Assembly (NCBI RefSeq): GCF_034521165.1
Contig: NZ_JAXHMV010000005.1
Location: 1 to 45,266, forward strand
Reading direction: 5' to 3'
DNA: 45,266 nt
From: Thiohalophilus sp.
Lineage (GTDB): Bacteria > Pseudomonadota > Gammaproteobacteria > UBA6429 > Thiohalophilaceae
The position numbers were made by a program, and so were the translations under genes. The first letter of the stretch is position 1. Each line of letters opens with the position of its first letter. This document shows, piece by piece, positions 37,452 through 45,266 of this stretch. A model generated the notes under the pieces. The model saw nothing but the letters and a program-made list of their open reading frames with translations. It was not told the DNA's origin and searched no databases.

Positions 37452-40211
37452 TCAGCGTACCGGCTTGCCGCCAATATTCCGATCCAGCCAGTATCGGATA
37501 ACCCACTTTTCCAGTTCCACGATGAAGAATACGGATGCGGCGATCAGGATGATGCGCAGCCAGTCAGCCAGCGTCAGCGCTGTGGTATTGAACAACAGCT
37601 GCAGTGGCCCCCAGTACGTAAAGGCGAGCTGCAGCAGGATCAGCAGGCCGATGGCGTAAAGTACATAACGGTTGTTCAGGAAGACCCGCCAGGTCAGCGA
37701 GTTTTCGATCAAAAAGCGGGAATTCAACAGATAAAACATTTCAAACAGCACCAGCACATTCACCGCCATGGTGCGCGCTTCGTCGATGCCGGTCCCCTGG
37801 CCGCGCTCCCAGAAAAACAGGCCGAAGGTGCCGGCCGCCAGAATTAACGAGACAAACGCGATTCGCCAGATCAAAAAGGGCGTAAAGACCGGTTCAGCCG
37901 GATCGCGCGGTGGTCGGGCCATTACCTGACCCTCGGCCGGCTCGAAGGCGAGGGAGAGCGCCAGGGTGACGGCGGTGACCATGTTGATCCAGAGAATCTG
38001 TACCGGCGTGATCGGCAGCATCATCCCCAGCAATATGGCACCCACCAGGGTCAGCGCCTCGCCGCCGTTGGTGGGCAGAATGAACATGATCGATTTTTTC
38101 AGATTGTCATAAACAATCCGGCCTTCCTCGATGGCCCGGGCGATGGAGGCAAAGTTATCGTCGGCCAGCACCATCTCCGCGGCTTCACGGGCCACTTCGG
38201 TGCCTTTTTTGCCCATTGCCACGCCCACATCGGCACGCTTTAATGCCGGGGCGTCGTTGACCCCGTCGCCGGTCATGGCCACGACATTATTCTGCGCCTG
38301 CAGCGCTTCCACCAGTCTTAACTTCTGTTCCGGATTCACCCTGGCAAACACATCGGTGTCGCGCACGATTTGGCGCAGCGCAGCGTCATCATTGTCATCC
38401 AGGTCGGCCCCGGTCAGGGCCTGGCTGTTGTCGGCGACGATCCCCATCTGACGCGCGATGGACAGCGCGGTGGTGGCATGATCGCCGGTGATCATCTTGA
38501 TTCGGATCCCGGCCGAATGGCACTGGCGAATCGATTCGATCGCTTCATCGCGCGGCGGGTCCATGATCCCGACCATGCCCAGCAGGGTCAGACCGGCTTC
38601 CACATCGTTGAAGTTCAGCTCGCGATGATCACTGTCGGTGGTGTTAAAGGCGATCGCCAGGACGCGCTGGCCGTCTTCGGCCAGTTGCTGCATCTGTTCA
38701 TGCCAGTATTGGATATTCAACGGGGTGGTCTCGCCATTGGTACGTTGATGCGAGCTCATGGACAGGATCTGTTCCGGCGCGCCCTTGACATAGATAAAGC
38801 CGTGCCCGGCATGATCGTGATGCAGCGTCGCCATAAAACGATGTTCGGATTCAAACGGGATGGCATCATCCCGGGGCCATTCTTCGCTCTGATGCGCCGG
38901 CTCGAGTCCGGTCTTCATTCCCAGGGCAATCAGTGCACCTTCGGTCGGATCGCCGCTCAGTTGCCATTCCTCGTTATGTTTTTCGATACGGGCATCGTTA
39001 CAGAGCAGGGCGGCACGACTCAATTCCTGAAGTACCGGATCGGTGTCGACCTCGATGGATTTTTCATTATGAGAAAATTCGCCGTGAGGATCATAGCCGT
39101 CCCCGCTGATCGCATACTGCCGGTCCGCCGTCACCACGTGACGGGCAATCATGACATTCTGGGTGAGGGTGCCGGTCTTGTCGGAGCAGATCACGGTCAC
39201 CGAGCCGAGGGTCTCGACCGCCGGCAGGCGGCGAATGATCGCGTTGCGCCGTGCCATGCGCTGTACCCCGATGGCCAGGGTGATGGTCATGATGGCGGGC
39301 AGCCCTTCGGGAATGGCGGCGACGGCCAGTCCGACCGCGGCGAGGAACATTTCGCCAGCAGTGTAATCCTTGATTAACACACCAAAGGCAAAGGTGGCCG
39401 AGGCGATGACCAGAATGCTCCCGGTCAGCCAGCGGGAGAACTCGGCAATTTTTTGCAGCAATGGCGTGGTCAGTGTTTCCACTGATTGCAGCATATCGCT
39501 GATCCGGCCCACCTCGGTCTCGTTACCGATCGCCACCACCACACCCAGGCCCTGGCCGTAGGTGACCAGGGTGCCGGAATAGGCCATGGAAGCGCGATCG
39601 GCCAGCAAACTTTTTGGATCGTCAGGTTCGCGGCTTTTCTCCGACGCCATCGATTCACCGGTTAGCAGTGACTCGTCGATTCGCAGTTGGCGCGATTTGA
39701 ACAGCCGCAGATCGGCCGGTACCTTGTCTCCCGACTGCAACAGGACCACATCACCGGGTACCAGCTGTGTCGCATCGACTGTTTTAATCTGTCCTTCACG
39801 GCGGACCCGGGCCTGGCGGGTCAATAACTGCTGGATGGCGGCCAGTGCCTTTTGCGCCTTGCCTTCCTGAACAAAGCCGATCAGGGCGTTGATGACGACC
39901 ACGCCAAAGATGACGCCGCTATCGATCCAGTGCCCCAGCAGCAGGGTAATGATACCGGCACCGAGCAGCACGTAGATCAGGACATTATTGAACTGACGGA
40001 GCAATCGCCGCCAGGCCGGTTCGACCTGCTGGATCCGCAGCTGATTCAGCCCATACTGCTCACGTCGTTGTTGTGCTTCGGCCTCGTCCAGGCCCTGCTC
40101 GGTACTGGCAAGGCGTTCAAAGACGGCCTCACTGGCCAGGGCGTGCCAGTCAGGATGGTTGGTTTCGGTGTTCTGGTGCTGCGTATCTGTATTTTGTTTT
40201 GTCACCACCAC
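37452..40211 (-). CDS. Cation-transporting P-type ATPase (P2-type, Ca2+/Mg2+-like)
   Basis: 919 residues in the inner membrane. Order: cation ATPase N domain, first helices, actuator loop (IDESLLTGESMA), AAIPEGLPAIMT in helix 4 (ion site), phosphorylation motif ICSDKTGTLT with Asp344, nucleotide domain, MITGDHATT, GDGVNDAPALKRADVGVAMG, and a C-terminal six-helix bundle (PVQILWINMVTAVTLALSL). PEGLP points to the SERCA/PMR1-like or Na/K-type group rather than heavy-metal pumps. It is the last gene of the ArsR-rhodanese operon, 65 bp after tlpA. The ion cannot be fixed by eye. Confidence 0.94.
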   Translation of the reverse strand: MVVTKQNTDTQHQNTETNHPDWHALASEAVFERLASTEQGLDEAEAQQRREQYGLNQLRIQQVEPAWRRLLRQFNNVLIYVLLGAGIITLLLGHWIDSGVIFGVVVINALIGFVQEGKAQKALAAIQQLLTRQARVRREGQIKTVDATQLVPGDVVLLQSGDKVPADLRLFKSRQLRIDESLLTGESMASEKSREPDDPKSLLADRASMAYSGTLVTYGQGLGVVVAIGNETEVGRISDMLQSVETLTTPLLQKIAEFSRWLTGSILVIASATFAFGVLIKDYTAGEMFLAAVGLAVAAIPEGLPAIMTITLAIGVQRMARRNAIIRRLPAVETLGSVTVICSDKTGTLTQNVMIARHVVTADRQYAISGDGYDPHGEFSHNEKSIEVDTDPVLQELSRAALLCNDARIEKHNEEWQLSGDPTEGALIALGMKTGLEPAHQSEEWPRDDAIPFESEHRFMATLHHDHAGHGFIYVKGAPEQILSMSSHQRTNGETTPLNIQYWHEQMQQLAEDGQRVLAIAFNTTDSDHRELNFNDVEAGLTLLGMVGIMDPPRDEAIESIRQCHSAGIRIKMITGDHATTALSIARQMGIVADNSQALTGADLDDNDDAALRQIVRDTDVFARVNPEQKLRLVEALQAQNNVVAMTGDGVNDAPALKRADVGVAMGKKGTEVAREAAEMVLADDNFASIARAIEEGRIVYDNLKKSIMFILPTNGGEALTLVGAILLGMMLPITPVQILWINMVTAVTLALSLAFEPAEGQVMARPPRDPAEPVFTPFLIWRIAFVSLILAAGTFGLFFWERGQGTGIDEARTMAVNVLVLFEMFYLLNSRFLIENSLTWRVFLNNRYVLYAIGLLILLQLAFTYWGPLQLLFNTTALTLADWLRIILIAASVFFIVELEKWVIRYWLDRNIGGKPVR

Positions 40212-40276
40212 TTCCTTGATGTGTTACAGATTTGATGCCTTAGAGAAAAATAACAGGCTGCACAATTGTCATGTGG

Positions 40277-40792
40277 TTACCGATTTTGTAGCTCGATCAG
40301 CATATCGACCAGTTCAGGCGCATCCCATTCCCGACCGCCGATGACGCGATAAACAATCTGGCCCTGCTTGTCCACGACGAAAGTGGTGGGCAGGCCGCGT
40401 ACCGGCCATGCCTGAATCACGCTGGAATCCCGATCCAGCAGGATCGGAAAATTGACCGGATAATCGCCGGTAAAGGTGAAGATGGTATCTTCATCTTCGC
40501 CCACGTTGATCCCCAGCATGGCGATATCATGTTGCTTGAGTGTTTTCCAGGCCCGGTTCATGGAGGGCATCTCTTCACGACAGGGCGGACACCAGGTGGC
40601 CCAGAAATTCACCACCATCACGCGACCGGCATAATCTTCCATCCGATGCGTATTACCGTCCATGTCCTCGAGCGTGAACCCGGGAGCGGGGATCGGGTTT
40701 TTCATCAGGCTCGGTTTTTCAGCGGCCTGAACGGCCGTGGTGAACAACAGGCTCAGTGCAAACAGCGCGGTAAGCGGTCGGATTAACAACAT
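40277..40792 (-). CDS. TlpA/ResA-like periplasmic thioredoxin
   Basis: About 171 residues. A signal peptide (LLIRPLTALFALSLLFTTAV, then QAAEK) is followed by a thioredoxin domain with the redox motif FWATWCPPCREEMPSM and the cis-Pro loop RGLPTTFVVDKQGQ. It would reduce disulfides or haem apoprotein thiols in the periplasm. The ATG at 40792 is chosen because GGAGTGA lies 10 bases before it; the TTG at 40801 is too close. It starts at the end of the upstream gene and is probably co-translated. Confidence 0.9.
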   Translation of the reverse strand: MLLIRPLTALFALSLLFTTAVQAAEKPSLMKNPIPAPGFTLEDMDGNTHRMEDYAGRVMVVNFWATWCPPCREEMPSMNRAWKTLKQHDIAMLGINVGEDEDTIFTFTGDYPVNFPILLDRDSSVIQAWPVRGLPTTFVVDKQGQIVYRVIGGREWDAPELVDMLIELQNR

Positions 40793-40801
40793 AACACTCA
40801 A

Positions 40802-41401
40802 TCACTCCGGTTCAGGATGGATGTCGGGCGCGCATTCGATGTCTTCGATGCGTCGGGTATACTGTTTGTCGCCACGTGACCAGCTGAATTCCAGATCGAA
40901 TTCCGTGCCGGGCGGCAGACCGTAGGCGGTCATACCCCAGTTATAATCCTGCGCCGCATAAACCTGATAGGTCGGCAGCAGAGCCCATTCAAAGGCAATT
41001 TTTGCCGGTTCGGGGAGATCGTATTGTTGCCAGATTTCTTTCCAGGTTTCGCGCACCATTAACGATCCGGTTTCCTCGTTGGTATGGACTCGCCATTCGC
41101 TCAGATCATATTCGACCGGCGGACGATCATTATCGGCGGTGTTGCGAAACTCGCTTTGAAATACACAGGACAGCGCAATGCGCTCACGGGTCTTCTTGTC
41201 AAAGCCGCGTGCGGCAAAAAACGCGCGGGTCTGATCCGGCAGACGCTGGGTCAGTTTGAAGGAGATGCCCGCCTCCTGCCAGTGCCAGTGGCGCAGGCCG
41301 GTGTCGGGGTCCTCGCCGCGGCTCAGTTCGGCCTGCAGTGGTGCCACCATACAATAAAAAGCAATCAGGCATACTGGCGCAAGTTGTTGCATTGACCACA
41401 T
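40802..41401 (-). CDS. Secreted hypothetical protein, 199 residues
   Basis: Not recognised. A signal peptide (LAPVCLIAFYCMVAPLQAEL) leads to a soluble, aromatic-rich domain (FKLTQRLPDQTRAFFAARGF, ALSCVFQSEFRNTADND, WEIW-type tryptophans, IAFEWALLPTYQVYAAQDYN). Two cysteines remain in the mature part (SCVF and IECAPD), possible clients of the neighbouring TlpA-like protein. GGGAGA precedes the ATG. Its stop touches the tlpA start region, so the two proteins probably act together in the periplasm. Confidence 0.82.
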   Translation of the reverse strand: MWSMQQLAPVCLIAFYCMVAPLQAELSRGEDPDTGLRHWHWQEAGISFKLTQRLPDQTRAFFAARGFDKKTRERIALSCVFQSEFRNTADNDRPPVEYDLSEWRVHTNEETGSLMVRETWKEIWQQYDLPEPAKIAFEWALLPTYQVYAAQDYNWGMTAYGLPPGTEFDLEFSWSRGDKQYTRRIEDIECAPDIHPEPE

Positions 41402-41416
41402 GAATCTCTCCCGGGT

Positions 41417-42097
41417 CTATTCCGGCTGGGTTTGTTCTTCCACCGGCAGACCGGCGGTTTTCCATTCAGGATAGCCGTCTTCAAGACGTCGCGCTTTAAG
41501 GCCTTTCTCGCGCAGGCGGGCAACGGCATCGAAGGCCAGCACGCAATGCGGTCCGCGGCAGTAGGCGACGATCTCCTGATCCCGGTTCTCACCCAGTTCG
41601 GCCAGTCGCTGTTCCAGCTCACTCAGGGGAATGTTGACCGCGCCGGGCAGGTGGCCGGCGGCGTATTCCTCGGGCGGGCGCACGTCGATGACCGTGACGT
41701 GGCCGTCGCGGGCCCGGGCCAGCAGCTCGTCGCGGGGAATCGGCTCCAGATCGTCTTTCACGGTCAGGTAACTGTTGATCAACTGTTCCACTTCGGCCAC
41801 ATGGTGTTCCGCCACCCGCCGCAGGGCATCGATCAAATCCAGCACATCGTTGCTGCTCAGCCGATAATAGACCTTGAGGCCTTCCTTGCGGGTGGTCACC
41901 AGCCCGGCCTGGCGCAGGTGCTGCAGATGCTGGGAGGTGTTGGCCACGGTCAGCCCGGCGACGTTGGCCAGGGCCTCGACGCTGCGCTCGCCCTGGGCCA
42001 GATATTCCAGGATTTCCAGGCGGTTACCGTTCCCCAGGGCCTTGCCGACCCGGGCGAACTGGGCGAAGAGATCGTGCTTGAAATTGCCGCTTGACAT
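41417..42097 (-). CDS. ArsR-type regulator fused to a rhodanese domain
   Basis: 226 residues. N-terminal ArsR winged helix (ALGNGNRLEILEYLAQGERS, VANTSQHLQHLRQAGLVTTR, EGLKVYYRLSS) and C-terminal rhodanese domain (VIDVRPPEEYAAGHLPGAVN) with active Cys in IVAYCRGPHCVLAFDA. The rhodanese part may sense or carry sulfane sulfur and pass the signal to the DNA-binding part; this is a known architecture with poorly known ligands. It is first in an operon with the secreted protein, TlpA and the ATPase. A palindrome at 42125-42140 is a candidate operator. Confidence 0.93.
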   Translation of the reverse strand: MSSGNFKHDLFAQFARVGKALGNGNRLEILEYLAQGERSVEALANVAGLTVANTSQHLQHLRQAGLVTTRKEGLKVYYRLSSNDVLDLIDALRRVAEHHVAEVEQLINSYLTVKDDLEPIPRDELLARARDGHVTVIDVRPPEEYAAGHLPGAVNIPLSELEQRLAELGENRDQEIVAYCRGPHCVLAFDAVARLREKGLKARRLEDGYPEWKTAGLPVEEQTQPE

Positions 42098-42124
42098 GCA
42101 TCACCACCCTGAATAGTCTTTTAT

Positions 42125-42140
42125 TCAAGTAATCACTTGA
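42125..42140. promoter_or_regulatory. Palindromic operator for the ArsR-rhodanese regulator
   Basis: TCAAGT-AATC-ACTTGA is a perfect inverted repeat 28 bp before the regulator's ATG and 91 bp from the divergent hydroxylase gene. Its form fits ArsR-family sites, so it may control both directions. Confidence 0.6.
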
Positions 42141-42230
42141 TAAGTTGTATTTGTCAGTATAGCATGCCATTGGTGACAGACAATAACCAGAAGAATCAAA
42201 CGCCGTTAACGGCAATGGAGAATCGCGGTC

Positions 42231-43094
42231 ATGAATATCGACGAACTCATTCTGGGCAATGAACCCCTTATCCGGCTGGGTTTCTTTTTCGGCATCCTCG
42301 CCCTGATCGGGTTGTGGGAGCTGCTGGCCCCACGCCGGGCGTTGACTGTGTCCAAGGGGGTACGCTGGGGCAGTAACCTGGGGATTGTCGCCCTCAATAC
42401 GATCGTCCTGCGTCTGTTGTTCCCGGCTGCCGCGGTCGGCATGGCGTTTTTTGCCGGCGAGCAGGGCTGGGGGATTTTCAACTATGTCGAGGTGCCGTAC
42501 TGGCTGGCCGTGGTGGTCTCGGTGATCGTGCTCGATTTCGTGGTCTGGCTGCAGCATGTCATGGTCCATGCCATCCCACTGTTCTGGCGTCTGCACCGCA
42601 TGCACCACGCCGATCTCGACTTTGATGTGACCACCGGCGCGCGCTTTCACCCGCTGGAGATCATTCTCTCCATGCTGATCAAGTTCGCCGCCATCATCGT
42701 ACTGGGGCCGCCGGTCATCGCGGTGATCATCTTCGAGGTGTTGCTCAACGCCACCGCCATGTTTAACCACGGCAATATCCGTCTGCCGCTGAAACTGGAT
42801 CGGGTGCTGCGCTGGTTCGTGGTCACCCCCGACATGCACCGGGTTCATCATTCGGTGGAAGATGACGAGGCCAACAGCAACTTCGGTTTCAACCTGCCGT
42901 GGTGGGATCGGCTGTTCGGCACTTACCGGGATCAACCCCGCGGCGGTCACGACGGCATGACCATCGGTATTCGCAAATATCGCGAGCCGCAACAGGTGAG
43001 CTGGCTCAACGGGATGTTGATCCTGCCGTTCAAGGGCAAGATCAGCGACTATGCGATCAATCGTCGGCAGTGGGGTGATGGCAATGAAAACTAA
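42231..43094 (+). CDS. Sterol desaturase/fatty acid hydroxylase superfamily protein
   Basis: 287 residues in the membrane, with several hydrophobic helices and the eight-histidine diiron pattern: WLQHVMVH, LHRMHH (as FWRLHRMHHADLDFDVTTG), and DMHRVHHS near residues 200-208. Family members hydroxylate or desaturate lipids using a di-iron centre and oxygen; the substrate is unknown. GGAG lies 10 bases before the ATG. It overlaps the start of the next gene by about 11 bp. Confidence 0.92.
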   Translation: MNIDELILGNEPLIRLGFFFGILALIGLWELLAPRRALTVSKGVRWGSNLGIVALNTIVLRLLFPAAAVGMAFFAGEQGWGIFNYVEVPYWLAVVVSVIVLDFVVWLQHVMVHAIPLFWRLHRMHHADLDFDVTTGARFHPLEIILSMLIKFAAIIVLGPPVIAVIIFEVLLNATAMFNHGNIRLPLKLDRVLRWFVVTPDMHRVHHSVEDDEANSNFGFNLPWWDRLFGTYRDQPRGGHDGMTIGIRKYREPQQVSWLNGMLILPFKGKISDYAINRRQWGDGNEN

Positions 43095-44046
43095 ACTGAT
43101 TCGTCTGAGCCTGTTTGCCATCCTCGTTATCGCGATCGGCATTGCCATCAGCTACCGGGATCAGTTCGATGCCGCGGCGCTGGAGGCGTGGCTGCAGGGT
43201 GCCGGCGCGGCCGGGCCGATCCTGTTTATCCTGATCTACGCGGCCGCCGCCGTGCTGTTTTTGCCCGGCTCGGTGCTGACCCTGGCGGGCGGCGCGCTGT
43301 TCGGCCCGGTCTGGGGGACGCTGTTCAACCTCATTGGCGCCACGCTGGGCGCGACGCTGGCCTTTTTGATCGCCCGCTACCTGGCCGCCGACTGGGTCGA
43401 GCGCAAAACCGGCGGGCGCCTGAAACAGCTCAAGCAGGGGGTCGAGAAGGAAGGCTGGCGGTTTGTCGCCTTCGTGCGCCTGGTGCCGCTGTTTCCGTTC
43501 AACCTGCTCAATTACGCGCTGGGTCTCACACGCATCAACCTGGCCCATTACATCATTGCTTCGTTTATCTGCATGTTCCCCGGCGCGCTGGCCTACACCT
43601 ACCTGGGTTATGCCGGGCGCGAGGCGATCGCCGGCGGGGAAGGGCTGATTCAGAAGATCCTGCTGGCGATCGGGTTGCTGGTACTGGTGGCGTTTTTACC
43701 GCGCTGGATCGGCCGCCTGCGCCGGGGGCCATCGCAAAGCGTCGAACAACTCAAGCAACGGCTCGATCAAAATGATACGCTGCTGGTACTGGATGTTCGC
43801 AGTGAAGAGGAATTTACCGGGGAACTGGGACACATCCACGGCGCGTTGAATATTCCCGTTGAACAACTGTCACAACGCCTGGATGAATTAAACGATTATC
43901 TGGAGTCACCGATCGTCACCATCTGCCGCACCGACAAGCGTTCCGCCAAAGCCGTACAACTGCTGGCTCAACGCGGTTTCGCTGATGTTCACGTCATCCA
44001 GGGCGGGATGATCGACTGGAATAAACATGATTACCCTGTAGAGTAA
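43084..44046 (+). CDS. VTT-domain membrane protein fused to rhodanese
   Basis: About 320 residues. The N-terminal two thirds are a TVP38/TMEM64-type (VTT, DedA-like) membrane domain: FLPGSVLTLAGGALFGPVWG, LGATLAFLIARYLA, FVRLVPLFPFNLLNYALGLT. The C-terminal third is a rhodanese domain (TLLVLDVRSEEEFTGELGHI, active Cys in VTICRTDKRSAKAVQLL). The ATG at 43084 follows GGGGTG by 6 bases; an ATG at 43078 is also possible. The fusion couples a possible lipid or solute flippase-like fold to sulfur chemistry. It is 4 bp upstream of the cysteine desulfurase gene. Confidence 0.92.
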   Translation: MKTKLIRLSLFAILVIAIGIAISYRDQFDAAALEAWLQGAGAAGPILFILIYAAAAVLFLPGSVLTLAGGALFGPVWGTLFNLIGATLGATLAFLIARYLAADWVERKTGGRLKQLKQGVEKEGWRFVAFVRLVPLFPFNLLNYALGLTRINLAHYIIASFICMFPGALAYTYLGYAGREAIAGGEGLIQKILLAIGLLVLVAFLPRWIGRLRRGPSQSVEQLKQRLDQNDTLLVLDVRSEEEFTGELGHIHGALNIPVEQLSQRLDELNDYLESPIVTICRTDKRSAKAVQLLAQRGFADVHVIQGGMIDWNKHDYPVE

Positions 44047-44050
44047 GGGC

Positions 44051-45184
44051 ATGACGCCTGTTTATCTGGATTACAACGCGACCACGCCGGTTGATCCCGA
44101 CGTTCAGCAGATCATTACCCAAACCCTTCGCGAAACCTTCGGCAATCCTTCGTCAGCACATTATTATGGCGAGCAGGCCCGGGCCGTGATCGAGCAGGCA
44201 CGACAACAGGTCGCCGATCTGATGGGAACCCGGCATAACAGGATTGTTTTCACGGCCAGCGCCTCCGAAGCCAACAATCTGGCAATCCTGGGCATGGCCT
44301 GTGCGCGCCAGGCACAGGGCCGTCATTTGATCAGCAGTGTCATTGAACATCCGTCAGTTTTGCAACCGCTTTACCACTTGCAACAACAGGGCTGGGAACT
44401 GACACTCCTGCCGGTCGATGAATTCGGTCGGGTCGATCCGGGCGATCTCGCCCGGGCCATGCGCGATGACACGGTACTGGTCTCCATCATGCACGCCAAC
44501 AATGAAGTCGGCACGATCCAGCCCATCGAGGCACTTGCCGCGATCACGCATGAGCACGGCGTGCCGCTGCACGTGGACGCCGCCCAGTCGACGGGCAAGA
44601 TCCCGGTCGACGTGAACGCGCTGGGTGCCGATCTGTTGACCCTGGCCGGGCACAAGTTCTATGCCCCCAAGGGCATCGGTGCACTCTATATAAAAGAAGG
44701 GATCCACCCGAATCCGCTCCTGTTCGGCGCCGCCCAGGAGCGGGGACAGCGTACCGGCACCGAGAACGTGCCCTATATCGCCGGGCTGGGTGTGGCCGCG
44801 CAACACGCGCGCCAACAGCTGACCACACTGTCCAACGAACTGCGTGACAAACGGGATCGCCTGCACCAGCAATTGCGAGACGCCATCCCGGATCTGCAAC
44901 TCAATGGTCATCCCGAACACCGGTTACCCAATACATTGAATGTCTCGTTCCCCGGCGTGGACGCAAAAGCGCTGTTGGCGCAAGCGTCGGAGCAGGTGGC
45001 GGCCTCGACCGGCTCCGCCTGCCATGCCGACAGCGACGCGGTCAGTGGCGTGCTGGGGGCGATGGGTTTAACGCGTGATCGCGCGCAAGGTGCCGTGCGT
45101 CTTTCCGTCGGCGCGCCGACCACCCATAATGAGATCGAACAGGCCGCAAGTGCATTGATTCGCGCCTGGCAAACACGCTGCTGA
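44051..45184 (+). CDS. Cysteine desulfurase (NifS/IscS family)
   Basis: 377 residues. Pyridoxal phosphate enzyme that takes sulfur from cysteine as a protein persulfide. Seen: VYLDYNATTPVDP, GNPSSAHYYGEQAR, TASASEANNLAI, HVDAAQSTGKIPV, cofactor Lys in LAGHKFYAPKGIGALYI, and the catalytic Cys in VAASTGSACHADSD. The short loop around the Cys (GSACHAD) is the NifS/class I style. It follows a rhodanese fusion, so persulfide sulfur may be handed on locally (inference). Confidence 0.95.
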   Translation: MTPVYLDYNATTPVDPDVQQIITQTLRETFGNPSSAHYYGEQARAVIEQARQQVADLMGTRHNRIVFTASASEANNLAILGMACARQAQGRHLISSVIEHPSVLQPLYHLQQQGWELTLLPVDEFGRVDPGDLARAMRDDTVLVSIMHANNEVGTIQPIEALAAITHEHGVPLHVDAAQSTGKIPVDVNALGADLLTLAGHKFYAPKGIGALYIKEGIHPNPLLFGAAQERGQRTGTENVPYIAGLGVAAQHARQQLTTLSNELRDKRDRLHQQLRDAIPDLQLNGHPEHRLPNTLNVSFPGVDAKALLAQASEQVAASTGSACHADSDAVSGVLGAMGLTRDRAQGAVRLSVGAPTTHNEIEQAASALIRAWQTRC

Positions 45185-45199
45185 GGGAGTCATCAACCA

Positions 45200-45266
45200 A
45201 TGTCACAACAGGATATAGTTATTCTCGGCGGCGGGGTTGGCGGACTCATCACCGCCAGCGTTGCCG
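45200..45266 (+). CDS. Start of an FAD-dependent oxidoreductase (partial)
   Basis: The first 22 codons read SQQDIVILGGGVGGLITASV, a Rossmann GxGxxG dinucleotide motif at the N-terminus, as in SQR/flavocytochrome c-type enzymes. The gene runs off the window, 15 bp after the cysteine desulfurase. Confidence 0.75.
   Translation, partial: MSQQDIVILGGGVGGLITASVA

Noticed and set aside
38370..39377. Plus-strand frame of 335 codons
   Set aside because: Antisense to the clearly identified P-type ATPase; composition is a mirror of that gene.

Overview
The window looks like a piece of a gammaproteobacterial chromosome, probably from a sulfur-metabolising lineage. Reasons: the uvrY-uvrC-pgsA-tRNA-Gly-tRNA-Cys-tRNA-Leu gene order is the one known from Escherichia coli and relatives; the tRNA genes encode their CCA ends; and rhodanese, SQR-like, DsrE and cysteine desulfurase genes are frequent. 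The exact genus cannot be read from the sequence.

Layout. (1) 1-3208: the right end of a prophage, with a lambda-type tape measure protein, one small gene and an attR made of the 3' part of a tRNA-Ser(UGA) gene. (2) 3190-4044: two further copies of the tRNA-Ser 3' end, each followed by its own intrinsic terminator, then a repeat-rich gap. (3) 4075-11467: core chromosome, with a Crp/Fnr regulator, a small conserved protein, a GAF histidine kinase, the response regulator UvrY, a family 5-like uracil-DNA glycosylase, UvrC, PgsA and tRNAs Gly, Cys and Leu. The tRNA-Leu(UAA) gene is split in its anticodon by a 298-nt group I intron. (4) 11468-37149: a 25.7-kb genomic island inserted at the 3' end of tRNA-Leu. 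Its ends share a 20-bp direct repeat, an AlpA-type regulator sits near the right end, and no integrase is left. (5) 37150-45266: core again, with duplicated tRNA-Leu tails, a P-type ATPase/TlpA/unknown/ArsR-rhodanese operon on the minus strand and, divergent from it, a fatty acid hydroxylase-like enzyme, a VTT-rhodanese fusion, a cysteine desulfurase and the start of an FAD enzyme.

The island is a patchwork of many insertions. It holds broken IS481, IS3, IS21 and ISL3 elements, one intact ISL3 transposase, a group II intron reverse transcriptase broken by a 7-bp duplication, and gene fragments joined out of frame. Intact cargo includes a DAACS carboxylate or amino acid transporter, a VIT1-like iron/manganese transporter, an SQR-like flavoprotein, a CPA2 antiporter with a CBS-domain partner, a Fic protein with an AbiEi-like N-terminus, transaldolase and glucan phosphorylase, a class II amidotransferase with a DsrE protein in a segment that looks alphaproteobacterial, a HipBA toxin-antitoxin pair with visible operators, a YiiM-like MOSC protein and a GMP synthase-like amidotransferase.

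The most unusual signals are RNA- and repeat-based. At two independent tRNA loci (Ser and Leu) the last ~20 bp of the tRNA recur downstream at 168-223 bp spacing, separated by hairpins. This resembles the E. coli tyrT/rtT repeats. At the Leu locus the same tRNA carries a self-splicing-type intron and serves as island attachment site.
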